Positions 11,181 through 21,830 are shown, counted from the first letter of the stretch. The stretch: 64,000 nucleotides of DNA from Antilocapra americana (GCA_007570785.1 ML660203.1:7994638-8058637), one strand, 5' to 3'. The notes: generated by a model not told the origin, from the letters alone. Made by a program: numbers and translations.

Positions 11181-11405
11181 ATGTTCATTCTACTCAAACT
11201 GATCTACATATTCAAATCAATCTCAAACAAAATAGCAACAGGCATTTTTGTAGAAATTGATAAGCTAATTACAAAATTAATGTGGAAATGCAAAGGATCT
11301 ACAATAGCCAAAACAACTTTGAAGAAAAAGGGTAAAGCTGGAGGGCCTGCTTTCAAAACAGTATCACACTGCTTTAAAGTATCAGAAGACAGACAAATAG
11401 ACTAA
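11181..11405 (+). pseudogene. L1 ORF2 C-terminal fragment
   Basis: A 74-codon open stretch with MWKCKGSTIAKTTLKKKGKA, matching the post-RT region of L1 ORF2p (WKCKGPRIAKTIL type). It lies in the 3' half of the older L1 and ends at a stop. No function is expected. Confidence 0.75.
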
Positions 11406-12779
11406 TGGGACAGAAGAGAGAGTCCAGAAATAGACCCACACACATATATGAACATATACAACTTTTGACAAAGGAGCAGAGATAATCAGCAGAGCCAAAG
11501 TTTTTTTTTCAACAAATGGTGCTGGAATGATCAAATATTTATGAGCAAAAAGTGAAATTTAATCTATATCTCACACTGTAACAAAAATTAACACAAAATA
11601 CATCATAGTTATAAACATAAAACCTAAAACTATAAAACCTCAAGAAGAAAACACAGATTAAACCTTTATGATCTTGGACATGCTAAAGATTTCTTAGATA
11701 CGACAACAAAAGACACAATTCATAAGAGAACAAACTGATAAATTGGACTTCATTCAAATTTTAAAATGCCAGTGCTTTGAAAAGACAAGCCATAGGCTGG
11801 AGGAAAATTTTTGCAAAACATATATCCTTTATAGGACCTGTATCCAGAACACAAAAAGAACCCACAAAACTCATGAATAAGAAAACAAACAACCCAGTTT
11901 AAAAATGGGCAAAAGAGACAAAGAGATATTTCACCAAGGAAGATGTACAGATGGCAGCTAAGGACAGGAGAAGGTGTTCAGCATCAGTGGCCATCAAGGA
12001 ATTGCAAATGAACACCACACTGAAATACTCCAGCTACCAGAATGCTTAAAATTGGAAAGATTGACTCTGCAAAGTGTTGGTGAGGACACAGAAGAACTTC
12101 CACACACTGGTAGCAGGAATTTTAAATGGTGCACTGACTTTGGAAAACACCTGACAGGTTTCCTAAAAAAATTAAACACACACCTATCAGATCATCCCAT
12201 CATTCCTCTGGATGTGTTTACTCAAGACAATGCAAACATATGTTCATACAAAGAACTTGTACATAAAAATTCAAAGAAGCTTTATTTGTAATCTCTCCAA
12301 ACTGGAAATAAGCCCAAATGTCCATCAACAAGTAAATGAATAAATAAACTGTAGCATATTCACACAATGGACTACTACTCAACACAATAAAAAAGAACTA
12401 TTCATATATGCTACAACATGGATGAATATCCAAATAATTATGCTGAGTGAAAGAAACCAAACATAAAGAGGATGTACGACTCCATTTATATAGAATTCTA
12501 AGGAACAGAAATAAATGGTTGTCTGTGGACGGGGAGGGACACAATAGTAGAGTATGGGGGGTGTGGGGAAGAGGGAACAGGAGGAAGAGGGAAGCTTACC
12601 TAAGGCCATAAGGACACTTTCGGGAGTGATGAATATGTTCATTATCTTGATTATGGTGATGGTTTCACAGGTATATAGATTTGCTAAAACTTATCAATTT
12701 GAACACTTAAACTATGTGTGATTTATTGTATGTCAGTTATACATGTCATTAAAAGCTGTTTTTTAAAAAAGGAAAATAA

Positions 12780-13054
12780 ATCAAAGTTACACGAAAAAGA
12801 AGCAAAAAAAAGATCAAACTAGAATACTTTGGTTTTTTTCAACTTAGAGGTTCTAATGTTTTTAGCGTCTTGAAATGCTAAGTCTCATCTGTTCAAAGAT
12901 TCATAATCATTTATTTCCAGAATATAAACATACCTCATTCTGTCATTTGAAGATAACTGTACTGAGGTTCTGAGATGCACTGGTACCAGGTAGGAGGCTG
13001 TCATTCTAAATCATTTATCCTAAAATGTAACATCCATCACCCGCGATCCCGGAT
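12780..13054. other. Single-copy DNA between L1 and SINE dimer
   Basis: Mixed AT-rich sequence with no repeat signature and no coding frame. Confidence 0.45.
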
Positions 13055-13062
13055 TCCGTTAC

Positions 13063-13398
13063 TTTGTATGTACCCTGCTTAGTTGCTTCCATTGTATTTG
13101 ACTCTTTAGATCCCATGGACTGCAGCCCACCAGACTCCTCTGTCCGTGGGGAATCTCCAGGCAAGAATACTGGAGTGGGTTGCCATGCCCTCCTCCAGGG
13201 CATCTTCCCAACCCAGGGATTGAACCCAGGTCTCTCGCACTGCAGGCAGATTTTTTATCATCTAAGCTACCAGGGAAGCCCAAGAATACTGGACTGGGTA
13301 GCCTATCTTTCTCCAGGGGATCTTCCCGATCCAGGAACTAAACTGGGTCTCCTGCACTACAGGTGGGTTCTTCACCAGCTGAGCCACTAGGGAAGCCC
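13063..13398 (-). mobile_element. Bov-tA dimer
   Basis: Antisense. A full Bov-tA (13063-13281) is joined directly to a second, head-containing partial unit (13282-13398). In the sense direction the order is partial head unit, then full monomer. One 8-bp target-site duplication, TCCGTTAC, flanks the pair as a whole (13055-13062 and 13399-13406), so the dimer probably inserted as one unit. Confidence 0.9.
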
Positions 13399-13406
13399 TC
13401 CGTTAC

Positions 13407-13690
13407 CCCACTTCATTCTTTTCTCCAAACATGGAAGGATGGATAGAATGGCTCCTACTCTGTCACTGGAACTCTAAATCATCTCCTACGTTAGGGAGTC
13501 ACGAAACATGATATTTAGAAAGAGTTTTAAGTAATAGGAGGATGTTCTTCCACCATAAGAATGAGCAGGAAGAGAGGGAACAGAAGTGAAACACGGAGCT
13601 GTTCTGGAGATATCTCACATGGAGGAGAAAAACCTCCCCAGACAGAACAACCAATGGGACCTACCTCCAACACTACAGAAGAAACCTCTA
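13407..13690. other. Single-copy DNA, nothing recognised
   Basis: Unremarkable composition, no repeat signature, no sustained coding frame. Confidence 0.45.
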
Positions 13691-13691
13691 G

Positions 13692-14342
13692 TCAATTTTG
13701 TTTTCTTTTTTTTTCTTTTAAATTATATTTTAATTTTTAAATGAATAGGCTCTGTTTTTTAGAGTAGTTTTAGGTTTACAGAAAAACTGAGCAGAAATTA
13801 CAGAGTTCCCATAGATCCTTTATCCTTCCCCCTTTGCAATTCCCCTAACACCTGGCATCAGTGTGGTACATTTGTTACAGTGGATGAACCAATATTAATA
13901 CATTATTATGAACTAAAGTCTAAGGTTAGAGTTCATTCTTTGAATTGAAAAGTTCTATGGGTTTTGACAAATATATAATGTCATGTATCCATCAGCTTAG
14001 TATCATACAGTAGAGTTTTACTGCCCTAAAATATTCTGTGCTCTACCTCCTACTCACCCCTCCCTTCTTCCCCTCAAATCCTTGGCAACCACTGATCTTT
14101 TTACTGTCTCCACGGTTTTACCTTCTTCAGAATGTCATACAGTTGGAATCAGACAGTATGTAACCTTTTCAGACTAGCTTCTTTCACTTGGTAATTACGT
14201 TTAAAGATCCTCTGTGTCTTTTTGTGGCTTGACAGCTCATTTCTTTTTACTGTTGAATAATATTCCACTAAATGGATGTACCACAGTTTGTTTAGCCATT
14301 CATCCAATGAAAGACACCTTGGTTGCTTCCATTATTTTCCAT
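13692..14342 (-). mobile_element. L1 LINE 3' region, antisense
   Basis: Reverse-oriented old L1: 'ttttaggtttacagaaaaac', 'atgggttttgacaaatatat', 'ggcaaccactgatcttttta', 'tcatacagttggaatcagac' and 'ttagccattcatccaatgaa' occur in the expected order for an antisense L1M-type 3' region. Confidence 0.88.
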
Positions 14343-14344
14343 TT

Positions 14345-14377
<33 letters not shown>
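14345..14377. repeat. (TA)n microsatellite
   Basis: Alternating TA run with one CA interruption at the edge of the antisense L1. The next 260 bp (14378-14640) are AT-rich single-copy sequence without recognised features. Confidence 0.95.
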
Positions 14378-14639
14378 GCACATGAGTCAAGTCATACTAT
14401 ATATATACATTAAGGTTCGTGTACTCCACAACACATAGGTTACACCTCAATACACAACTTTTAAATATAATAATACTCTGTAGTCGTTGACTCAGAAAGA
14501 TGGCCAATTTCAAGAGGAAAGGTAGCTATAGACAAAGAGGACTTATATGACGCTATTTATGCAAAATCATCTACACATATGCACTTCATCTGCAGATGAC
14601 TTCAAAACTATGAGTGACAATTTATGAGAGTACTTTGTG

Positions 14640-14835
14640 TACACCAAGCATTTCCTAAGCACTTTTTATTATCATTTCATCCTCACAACTTACGAGGTAG
14701 GGAACTTTACTGGCTCCACTTTACAAGTGAGAAGGCTGAGGCACAGAGAGATCGGGTAACTTGCTCGAATCAACCAGCTAAGTGGTAGAGTGGGATCTGA
14801 ACTTAGATCTTATGGTACTAGCAACCATGCTCTTA
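14640..14835 (-). repeat. MIR SINE
   Basis: Antisense: 'tttcatcctcacaacttacg', 'aagtgagaaggctgaggcac', 'gagagatcgggtaacttgc' and 'gtgggatctgaacttagatc'. Nearly full length. Confidence 0.88.
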
Positions 14836-14837
14836 TG

Positions 14838-14886
14838 TCCATGGGTGGCAAAGAGTCGGACATGACTGAGCAACTGAGCAACAAAA
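14838..14886 (+). mobile_element. Bov-A/BovB 3' tail stub
   Basis: Only about 50 bp of the terminal region survives: GGCAAAGAGTCGGACATGAC followed by 'tgagcaactgagcaacaaaa'. It could be a 5'-truncated BovB or a Bov-tA end. Confidence 0.8.
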
Positions 14887-15240
14887 CCCTGACCACAGCC
14901 CCTGAAGCTGCACAGTCTGGTCCCTGTCACCCCCTTATGCCTCACGTCCTCCTTCCTCCTCACCCCAACACTCGTGGCTTCCCCTCTTCCTCTCTTCCCT
15001 GAAAATGATGCTGCCCTCACACCACAGGGTTTGCCCATCAGCTGTTCTCTCCACCTGGAACGATTCCTCCCCACTCCTCTTTGTAAGGGCAATATCCTCT
15101 CATTCCTCAGGTCTCGGTCCAAGTGTCACCTCCTCCATGCAGCCTGCCAGACCCCCAGCCTTGGCTGGGATCTCTCATTTAAGTCCATAGCTTCCATGAT
15201 CCACCCCTGTGGACCTCATCTCTGTTCTATCTGCTTTTTC

Positions 15241-15650
15241 AGTCCCCTAACAGTGAAAAGGGCTGAGTGCCGAGGCATTGATGCTTTTGAACTACGGTGC
15301 TGGAGAAGACTCTTGAGAGTCCCTTGGACACCAAAGAGATCAAACCAGTCAATCCTAAAGGAAATCAACCCTGAATATTCACTGGAAGGACAGATGCTGA
15401 AGCTGGAGCTCCAATACTTTGGCCACCTGATGTGAAGAGCCGACTCATTGGAAAAGACTCTGATGCTGGGAAAGCTGGAGGGCAGGAGGAGAAGGGGACG
15501 ACAGAGGATGAGATGGCTGGATGGCATCATCAACTCAGTGGACACCAGACTGAGCAAACTCCAGGAGATAGTAAAAGACAGGGAAGCCTGGTGTGCTGTA
15601 GTCCATGGAGTCGCAAAGAGTCAGATAGGACTGAGTGACTAGACAACAAC
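15241..15650 (+). mobile_element. BovB LINE 3' fragment
   Basis: Sense 5'-truncated BovB ending in the full 3' terminus ('aaagagtcagataggactga' and a (CAA)n tail). The first 195 bp encode the ORF2 C-terminal segment. Confidence 0.95.
15250..15435 (+). pseudogene. BovB ORF2 C-terminal fragment
   Basis: Open in frame with RGIDAFELRCWRRLLRVPWT and [20 protein letters not shown], the C-terminal region of RTE-clade BovB reverse transcriptase. It ends in FGHLM then a stop. The RT catalytic core is absent because the copy is 5' truncated. Not functional. Confidence 0.85.
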
Positions 15651-15775
15651 AACAAAAGTGAAGAAGTGTGTTTCACTCAGAGCCAAGTCCCCTCTGCCCA
15701 CCACAGTGCCCACAGAATTGGGCACTCAACAAATACTTGATGAAGGACTGAATAAATGAATGGATGAATCCACCT

Positions 15776-16262
15776 GCCAGGGAAGATCTACTTGGAGGGG
15801 CCTCCAGGAGGTTGTCATCAAAAGGTTAACGATGCTCACCACAGGGAGGTGGATTTCAGGTCATTTTTTACTCTCACTTTTGTATTTTGGGTTTATCTGA
15901 CTGGAGAGCATTCCAGGGGACCGATACCATCTTCCAACCCCTCAACATTTCCTGTCTGGGGGACCCTCATCTGCCACCCTCCCTGCCCCCTACAACACTC
16001 TCCGAGCTCTGCCTGCAGCTCCAGAGGGAGATGTATTAATAAACTGAGGGAGAAGGTCACCCAGCTCGCAAACACTGAGCAGAGCTGTCCTTGACTCCAG
16101 TACGGATGAAATGCGCTGGGGGGCGGGGGGCACTTCACCGAGTGAGCGCGGAGCACGTGTGAGCTATTTCTGATTCCCACCTGGCGGGGCCCAGCGCATC
16201 TGCCAGGGAACCAGAGCCAGCTCGGTGGGTAGAACCGCTGGCCAGCCACCCCGTCACATTCA
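15776..16262. other. Single-copy DNA with E-box
   Basis: Repeat-free. It contains AGGTTAAC (near 15824), an AT-rich patch 'gatgtattaataaactgagg' (16029-16048), a palindromic CACGTG E-box (16154-16159) and CCCACCTGGCGGGGCC (16176-16191). There is no protein-coding signal; a regulatory role is possible only. Confidence 0.4.
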
Positions 16263-16575
16263 CACCAGACCCGGCCACTGACCTGCTCAAAACCCTCCCT
16301 CAGCTCCCCACCACTCAGGGTGCAGGGGAAAGGGAGGCCAGAACCTCCTTGAGCATTTAAGGCTCAGCGAGGTCTTGTCCCTGCTCACCATCCTGCTCTC
16401 CACTCTCCTAAGCGCAGCCAGGTCCTCGCTCAACTCCTGGCCTTTGCACACGCCACGCCCTCTGCCAGGAATGCCTGCTCAGCCCCCAGTAGTTGCTCGC
16501 TCCCACTTAACCTGTAGGTCTCAGTTTGGACAGCTCCTCCAAGAAATCTTCCCTGATCATCCCCCCAGACCGTGT
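16263..16575 (+). repeat. L2 LINE fragment
   Basis: 'acctgctcaaaaccctccct', 'cctggcctttgcacacgcca', 'ccctctgccaggaatgcctg' and 'tccctgatcat' appear in L2 order. Confidence 0.82.
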
Positions 16576-17359
16576 CCCAAGGCTATGTGCTATGGCGACG
16601 CAGATCCTGATGACTTAGAGGCCTGTGATCCCTCTCCGCGCCTGTGATAATGTGGCCACCTGGCGGGCCCTCATGGTCATCTCCATGTCCCAGGGTCCTG
16701 CAAGGGTGTGGCTCAGGGCAGAAGTGAATCCATGTTTGCGGACTGACTACATGATGGAGAAAGTGTTTCTGGTGCCAAGAGGGACAGAGGAAGTGGGGGG
16801 CAAGAGAGCGGGAGGGGAGCAAGCGATTGCATTTAGCTGAGGCTTGGAGACCGAGGGTAGAGAGATGTGGTCCTGGTGGGCAGGGAGGCATCCACAGTCA
16901 GCTACACCTCCTCCAACCAGCCAGGCCCAGAGCTCCAGGGACCAGGTGTGGTGGCCTGCAGGCCCTGCCTCCCCAGCCCCGATGGGCACAGTGGATGTAG
17001 AATCTGTACAGAACAGAGTATTCTATCTAAATATATCTGCTCCCAACACAGGACACACAGGGAGGGAGTGGGGGTCATGATGGGCCTGAGTGCTGGGGGA
17101 GGCTTTCTGGAGCACTCACCTGGCCCACGGCCCCCTGCCCTGGTCGGGGGGGGCATCCTAGGGCCCAGACTCAGGGCTGGGCCTGGGTGAGCCTTTCCAA
17201 GCAGGGTTCCCAAAGCCTGACCTCCTACCCAAAAGCAGCTGCCTTGAATGTGGGCCACGAACAAACCAGGCCAGCAGAGGAGGGAGGGGACACAGAAGTG
17301 GAGCCTGGGGGAGGAGGCCTTGGTCCCTGGCAGTCCAGAGTCCAGGCTCTCCCCACCAC
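16576..17359. other. GC-rich single-copy DNA
   Basis: No repeat or exon signature. Open frames here are chance products of high GC. CCACCTGGCGGG recurs at 16657-16668 (also at 16177-16188). Confidence 0.45.
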
Positions 17360-17450
17360 CCTGTAACCAAGTCACAGAGAGGGAGGCAGCTTCAACAGGG
17401 TCACACAGCGGGCTGGGGGCAGTGAGGGGTGGAGAATCCAAGGGTCCTGG
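17360..17450 (-). repeat. MIR SINE fragment
   Basis: 'accaagtcacagagagggag' and 'cagggtcacacagcgggctg' are the antisense MIR core. Diverged. Confidence 0.55.
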
Positions 17451-17521
17451 CTCCCAGACACCCTGAAGGCTTCTAGAATTCTCTTCAGCTTCTTAAGGTT
17501 CTCTAAAGGATCTCTCAGAGT

Positions 17522-17800
17522 GGGACAGCAGAAAGAGCACTAGGCTCAGAGTCAAGACTCTGTGGTTAGGGACTTCCCTGGCAGTCCAGTGGTGAGGACT
17601 CTGCGCTTCCACTACAGGGAGCTTGGGTTTGATCCCTGGTTGAGGAACTAAGATTTCACGCACTGCGTGGCGCAGTCAAAATAAAAAAGGTTTTAAAAGG
17701 ACACTGTGCTTCAGTCCCATCTCCACCACTGAGGCCCTCAGGCAAGCCCTTCTGGGCCTCTGTCTGCACACCTGTAAAATGGGGATGAGCACACGTTCCT
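17522..17800 (+). repeat. MIR SINE split by a CHR SINE
   Basis: Left part 17522-17567 ('aaagagcactaggctcagag'). Right part 17692-17800 ('ctcaggcaagcccttctggg', 'acctgtaaaatggggatgag'). The pieces abut in MIR coordinates across the insertion. Confidence 0.82.
17568..17690 (+). mobile_element. CHR-type tRNA SINE
   Basis: GGGACTTCCCTGGCAGTCCA head, 'gggtttgatccctggttgag' B-box region and an A-rich tail. A diverged duplication, GACTCTGTGGTT / GACACTGTGCTT, flanks it inside the MIR. Confidence 0.92.
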
Positions 17801-17984
17801 GTGTGTGCAGGCACTCTGCACACTGGAGTGTCCACTGCTTGGCCCTCCCTTTCAGGCTGGTCTCAGTGGGAGCCCAGAACTTTCTGCAAGCAGATCTTGA
17901 CTAGGGTGTGGGGAGGGGACACCAGAAGCCTCCAGAGTGTGTGTGTGCAGTTGGGGGAAAGGGTCACAAGAGAACACAACAACA

Positions 17985-18215
17985 CCAGTTGCTTTTTCTT
18001 GAGCACCTACTATGTGCCAGGCCCCATCCTAGGTACTTTAACACAGAGACGTCACCTCACCTTCACAGCAAGCCTCCAAGGCAGGCAGTGATGCTGTTAG
18101 CCCATGGGGAATGAAACTGAGGCTCAAAGAGGTTCCTGTGATCTGCAAAGGTCACACAGCTGGTGAACAGAGCCAGACTCAAACTGGGACCAACCCACAG
18201 GGTCCACTCACTTCC
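17985..18215 (-). repeat. MIR SINE
   Basis: Nearly full-length antisense MIR: 'cacctactatgtgccaggcc', 'ggaatgaaactgaggctcaa', 'aaaggtcacacagctggtga', 'cagagccagactcaaactgg'. 18216-18440 has no recognised feature. Confidence 0.9.
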
Positions 18216-18439
18216 TCCTGTGGGTGGACTAGCTCACTGGGGACCACCCAGGGAGGTCAGCCTGTGACTCCAGAAAGCCTTCCTGGGTCCTCGGGGCTGA
18301 GGTAGTCGCTACTTTCTCACTCAGTTTTGTACTTTCAATTAAAAACAAAACCAGATTTAAAATACCTGTATATTAAAACAGTTGGACATAAATACTCGCT
18401 GGTATAAACGCTTCAGTTTTAAGCAGGCATTAAGGCCCC

Positions 18440-18590
18440 ACACAATCCCCTGGAGAAGGGAATGGCCACCCACTCCAGTATTCTTGCCTGGAGAATCCCG
18501 TGGACAGAGGAGCCTGCGGGCTACAGTCTATGGGGTGGCAAAGAGTTGGACACAACTGAGCAATGACTGAGCAACTAAGTACACACCAGG
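18440..18590 (+). mobile_element. Bov-A SINE, head missing
   Basis: Sense unit from 'cccctggagaagggaatggc' to 'gttggacacaactgagcaat'. It is 5' truncated within the tRNA/A-unit junction. Confidence 0.92.
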
Positions 18591-18624
18591 CCCCAAACAG
18601 CCGAACCGCCCTCCTGCCCCTCGT

Positions 18625-18760
18625 CCACTCTCACCCTGGGCAGCACAGTGCAGACCTGGGCCAGTCTGGTTCAAATCCCAGCTCTACCAGCTGCTGGCTG
18701 TAGGACCTTTGTAGTGTCACTTTCCTTCTCTGTGCTTCATTTCCCCCCCTCCATCCAGAG
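18625..18760 (+). repeat. MIR SINE
   Basis: 'ctggttcaaatcccagctct' and 'ctgctggctgtaggaccttt' followed by 'cttctctgtgcttcatttcc'. MIR 5' and core regions. Confidence 0.75.
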
Positions 18761-18852
18761 TCACTGGTATTGGAGAGACAGTGAGATCAAGTTCTGGCCC
18801 AGGTTCCACAGCAAACAGCTAGCATCACTCTGCTTTAACTTATCCCTGATGA

Positions 18853-19215
18853 TAAGTTGTTGTTGTTGTTCAGTCACTCAGTTGTGTCCGACTCTCTGTG
18901 ACCCCATGGACTGCAGCATGCCGGGCTTCCCTGTCCTTCACTACCTCCTGGAGTTTGCTCAAACTCATGTCCATTGAGTCATTGATGCCATCCAACCATC
19001 TCATCCTCTGTTGCCCCCTTCTTCTCCTGCCCTCAATCTTTCCCAGAATTTTCAGGGTCTTTTCCAAGGAGTCAGCTCTTCGCATCAGGTACCCAAAGTA
19101 TTAGAGCTTCGGCTTCAACATCAGTCCTTCCCAATGAATATTCACAGTTGATTTCCTTTAGGATTGGCTAGTTTGATCTCCTTGCAGTCCAAGGGACTCT
19201 TGAGATTCCATAAGA
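18853..19215 (-). mobile_element. BovB LINE 3' fragment
   Basis: Antisense BovB starting at its (GTT)n 3' tail ('gttgttgttgttcagtcact') and running about 360 bp into the ORF2 C-terminal region ('ctttaggattggctagtttg'). Confidence 0.95.
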
Positions 19216-19246
19216 AGTTCCCTAGATTTCCTGAGTGGCTCCTGGA

Positions 19247-19272
19247 AATTGTGTGTGTGTGTGTGTGTGTGT
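19247..19272. repeat. (TG)n microsatellite
   Basis: About 12 uninterrupted TG units. Confidence 0.95.
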
Positions 19273-19279
19273 ATGAAAG

Positions 19280-19365
19280 AGAGAGATCATAAATGTTTAT
19301 CTTTTTAAGCTACTAAGTTTTAGGGTAATTTGTTATGTACCACCAGATAACTATTAATAACACAG
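19280..19365 (+). repeat. MLT1 (ERVL-MaLR) LTR 3' end
   Basis: 'tttttaagctactaagtttt', 'agggtaatttgttatgtacc' and 'agataactattaataaca' match the 3' terminus of MLT1-type LTRs. Ancient and non-coding. Confidence 0.65.
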
Positions 19366-19564
19366 AGGATCAGCCTTGCGACAGGGTAGAGAAGAGGGCA
19401 GGGAGCAAATGGGGGCTGGTTTCAAAGGGTGTGATTTACATGCTCCCAGGCTGGGCGTGCAGGTACACCTTTTTCTCATGTCTCCCCACCCCCACCCCCA
19501 GCCTTCCCTGTATGACACAACTGTTTATAGACACAAGAACGGGCCTGAAAGAACTCTTCTAATC

Positions 19565-19715
19565 CAGAGAGCATACCATGTGCCAGCTCAAAGCTAAAGG
19601 CTTTCACATATCGGTTTTCATTAAATTCTTCCAAAAGCCCTTTATGGGAGAATAGCATTATGCCCAGTGCCAAGAATAAGGCATGGCACATAGTAGGTGT
19701 TGGTAGTACTCTGTA
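19565..19715. repeat. MIR (-) followed by L2 3' end (+)
   Basis: 19565-19662 resembles antisense MIR ('gcataccatgtgccagctca', 'ttcattaaattcttccaaaa'). 19665-19715 is 'aataaggcatggcacatagt' followed by 'aggtgttgg', an L2/MIR 3' end. Both are diverged. Confidence 0.5.
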
Positions 19716-20094
19716 TGGACTGGCAGCCCCAAATTTCAGGGGCTTAAGGAACAAAAACTGTATCCCTTTCAAACAGCTGGGCTTCTCCTTGGGTTGGTCA
19801 AAAAACAGCCCTGGTGGGTCCACAGCTAAAACAGACCAACCAGTCAACTTCCCACTGGCTCAGTCCCTGGGCACCTCATGGTGCCCCAGAGGGGCTCGTG
19901 TAGCCATCACCCCGACTCCTACTTGGGGAGGAAGGAGCAAGGGCCCATAGTAGGGGTGTGGGCTGGACTCTGGTCTGAGGCACCTCCCACCTGGCCCAGG
20001 GAACGACCCGGACATCCCTGGGGGAAGGAGTCTGAGGGGGCACAGGCCGTTCCCTTGTCACTGGGCCTTACACCCTGTCATGGGTTCAACAGTG
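19716..20094. other. GC-rich single-copy DNA
   Basis: No repeat or exon pattern recognised. Confidence 0.45.
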
Positions 20095-20440
20095 CTCAGG
20101 TGACACCCATGAGCTGTGCACCCACTGTGTGCCAGGCCTTAGGCTGGGCGCAACTGGGGGAACCAAGAGGTGCCAGCCTGGCCACCTGGAGGGGCCTCCA
20201 TCTGGTGGGGGAGGAGGGACCCACGTGAGACAAGAAGCCTGGTCCCTGAAAGAACAAGGCCTGAGCCAAGTGGTACAAAACAAACAGGAGTTCCTCAGCA
20301 AAGACTCTAGGGAGGGGGGTTTCTGGGCAGAGGGAACAGTAAATGCGGAGGGTGGGGGCCAGGGGACATGGCGTGCTCAGAGAGTCCCAAGTCATTCAGC
20401 TGAGTCGCAGGTGAAGGCTTGGCAGGGGCAAGGGGAGTGC
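20095..20440 (-). repeat. L2 LINE, antisense
   Basis: 'gcacccactgtgtgccaggc' with 'cttaggctgggcgcaactgg', then 'gtttctgggcagagggaaca', fit an antisense L2 3' region. Diverged. Confidence 0.6.
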
Positions 20441-21164
20441 ATGGAGACAGGTGACAGAGGTGTAGACTGCTCAGGGCTCTGGGCCATGACGGTGTCAGGG
20501 GCTGGCTGTGGTTCTAGATAAATCTTTCTGCCTCTGTGTGGAGGGTATACGGGCCAGAGACCCGGGAGGGCCAGGACAGTCATCATGGCCATTGGCCATG
20601 AAGTGCTGGAGTCAAAAGATGCTTGAGAAGGGGACATGGGGCAGAGGAGCCCAACTTTCGCTTTGTGGGCGAATCCGTAGTCCCACCCTAAGGGCTCCGA
20701 GCCTAAGCCTGCCTCCCTTCCTCCAGCCTCCAGGAATGGACTTGTCATTTATTAAACCTAGCCTGGAGAATGGTTCCTAGAAGCCCCGGGGCTGCCCACC
20801 GTCACCCCTCAACAGGCGGCTGGCCACCTTTGCCCCTGCCCCGTCCAGTGTCAGCAGAGGGTGGTGACACACAGGGTCAGTGGAATCAGTCGGCTTTAGC
20901 CTCAGTCTCAGCAGGCAGGCTGGTGGCCAACACGCCGTGCCAGTGCCGGGAAGGCCTGGGGCATGGCGGCCAGGGGAGCACTGTGGGTCTGCCCTTCTCT
21001 GGAACCTTCTGTGACTCCCTGGTTTCTCTCAGCGGGAAGCACCCTCGCAGGGGGAGGCTGAGAGGCTGGGAAGAGGGGCCCAGCTCCACTCTGACTTTCG
21101 GCAGGACCTCTAGCATGTCGCTCAAACAACCTGAGCTTCCTCCAGGAACCCCTCAGCGATTCAA
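20441..21164. other. GC-rich single-copy DNA
   Basis: No recognisable gene or repeat. The longer open frames here lack a plausible exon structure and have arginine/proline/glycine-rich, low-information translations. Confidence 0.45.
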
Positions 21165-21245
21165 CCCCCATCTGGCCATGTGGCCAGCCCCCCTGGACAG
21201 GCTGCTTCACCTCTCCGAGCCTCAGTTTCCCCACATTTCAGCCAT
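21165..21245 (+). repeat. MIR SINE fragment
   Basis: 'ggctgcttcacctctccgag' followed by 'cctcagtttccccacatttc' is the MIR core to 3' half. Confidence 0.7.
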
Positions 21246-21830
21246 GCCTGACTCTACTTCACACCGAGCTCCTCCAAGTTCCTCCGCGCTTGAGACCCAT
21301 ACGCTTCCCAAGCTGCCTGGACCTCAGGGCCTTTTCACCAGTTAACTCCTCACTCACAGGTCTCAGCCCCAGCATCACCTCCCTGAGCCACCCCACCCCA
21401 TCTGGGTCAGTTCTCCTTGTGAGTCTCTGGAGCCACCGTGCCTGTCTCTGACATGAGTTTACATTCATCTCAGAGGTTAGGTCATGACTGCTGCCCTCCC
21501 ACGAAAATTGTGGGCCCCACAGGGCAGCCAGGGGCTCGGCTCACTGATGTATGCCCAGCACCCACTCTGGGCATATGAGCTTCCCTGTGGCTTAGATGGT
21601 AAAGAACCGGCCCGCAATGCGGGAGACCCAGGTTCCATCCCTGGGTCAGGAAGATCCCCTGGAGAAGGGAATGGCAACCCACTCCAGTATTGCCTGGAGA
21701 ATCCCAAAGGACAGAGGAGCCTGGCGGGCTACAGTCCTTGGGGTCGCAGAGTCCGAAACGACTGAGTGACTGACACTTTCACTTTCACTCTGGACACGGA
21801 GCAGGCATTTACCATATTTCTGTTGAACGC
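21246..21830 (+). repeat. L2 LINE split by Bov-tA
   Basis: 21246-21576 has L2 motifs ('caggtctcagccccagcatc', 'gggccccacagggcagccag'). 21790-21830 is the L2 3' end ('gagcaggcatttaccatatt'). A Bov-tA SINE lies between. Confidence 0.65.
21577..21789 (+). mobile_element. Bov-tA SINE
   Basis: Full-length sense copy: GAGCTTCCCTGTGGCTTAGA head, 'aggttccatccctgggtcag' and a tail 'gtccgaaacgactgagtgac'. A diverged duplication, CACTCTGGGCATATGA / CACTCTGGACACGGA, flanks it within L2. Confidence 0.95.

Larger units (their letters stand above)
5990..12775 (+). mobile_element. Old L1 LINE cut in two by a younger L1
   Basis: Left half 5990-8100 covers the end of ORF1 through the ORF2 endonuclease and linker. 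Right half 9995-12775 covers ORF2 reverse transcriptase to the 3' end. The halves join without loss: left ends 'attaaaaggatagtaag', right resumes with a GGAATAC..GAACAACT block that is the next segment in L1. The 3' end near 12720-12775 has the usual 'aaaagctgtttttt' terminus. Many stops and frameshifts; inactive. Confidence 0.92.
14890..15775 (+). repeat. L2 LINE interrupted by BovB
   Basis: 14890-15240 has the L2 3'-region motifs 'ctccacctggaacgattcct', 'ttcctcaggtctcggtccaa' and 'gtgtcacctcctccatgcag'. 15660-15775 is the L2 3' end ('acaaatacttgatgaaggac', 'aatgaatggatgaa'). A sense BovB (15241-15650) separates them. Confidence 0.78.

Noticed and set aside
16902..17441. 179-codon minus-strand open frame
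   Set aside because: GC-rich chance frame overlapping a MIR remnant; no recognisable protein features.
20770..21345. 191-codon plus-strand open frame
   Set aside because: It runs from GC-rich single-copy DNA into MIR and L2 sequence, with no exon borders or recognisable domain.
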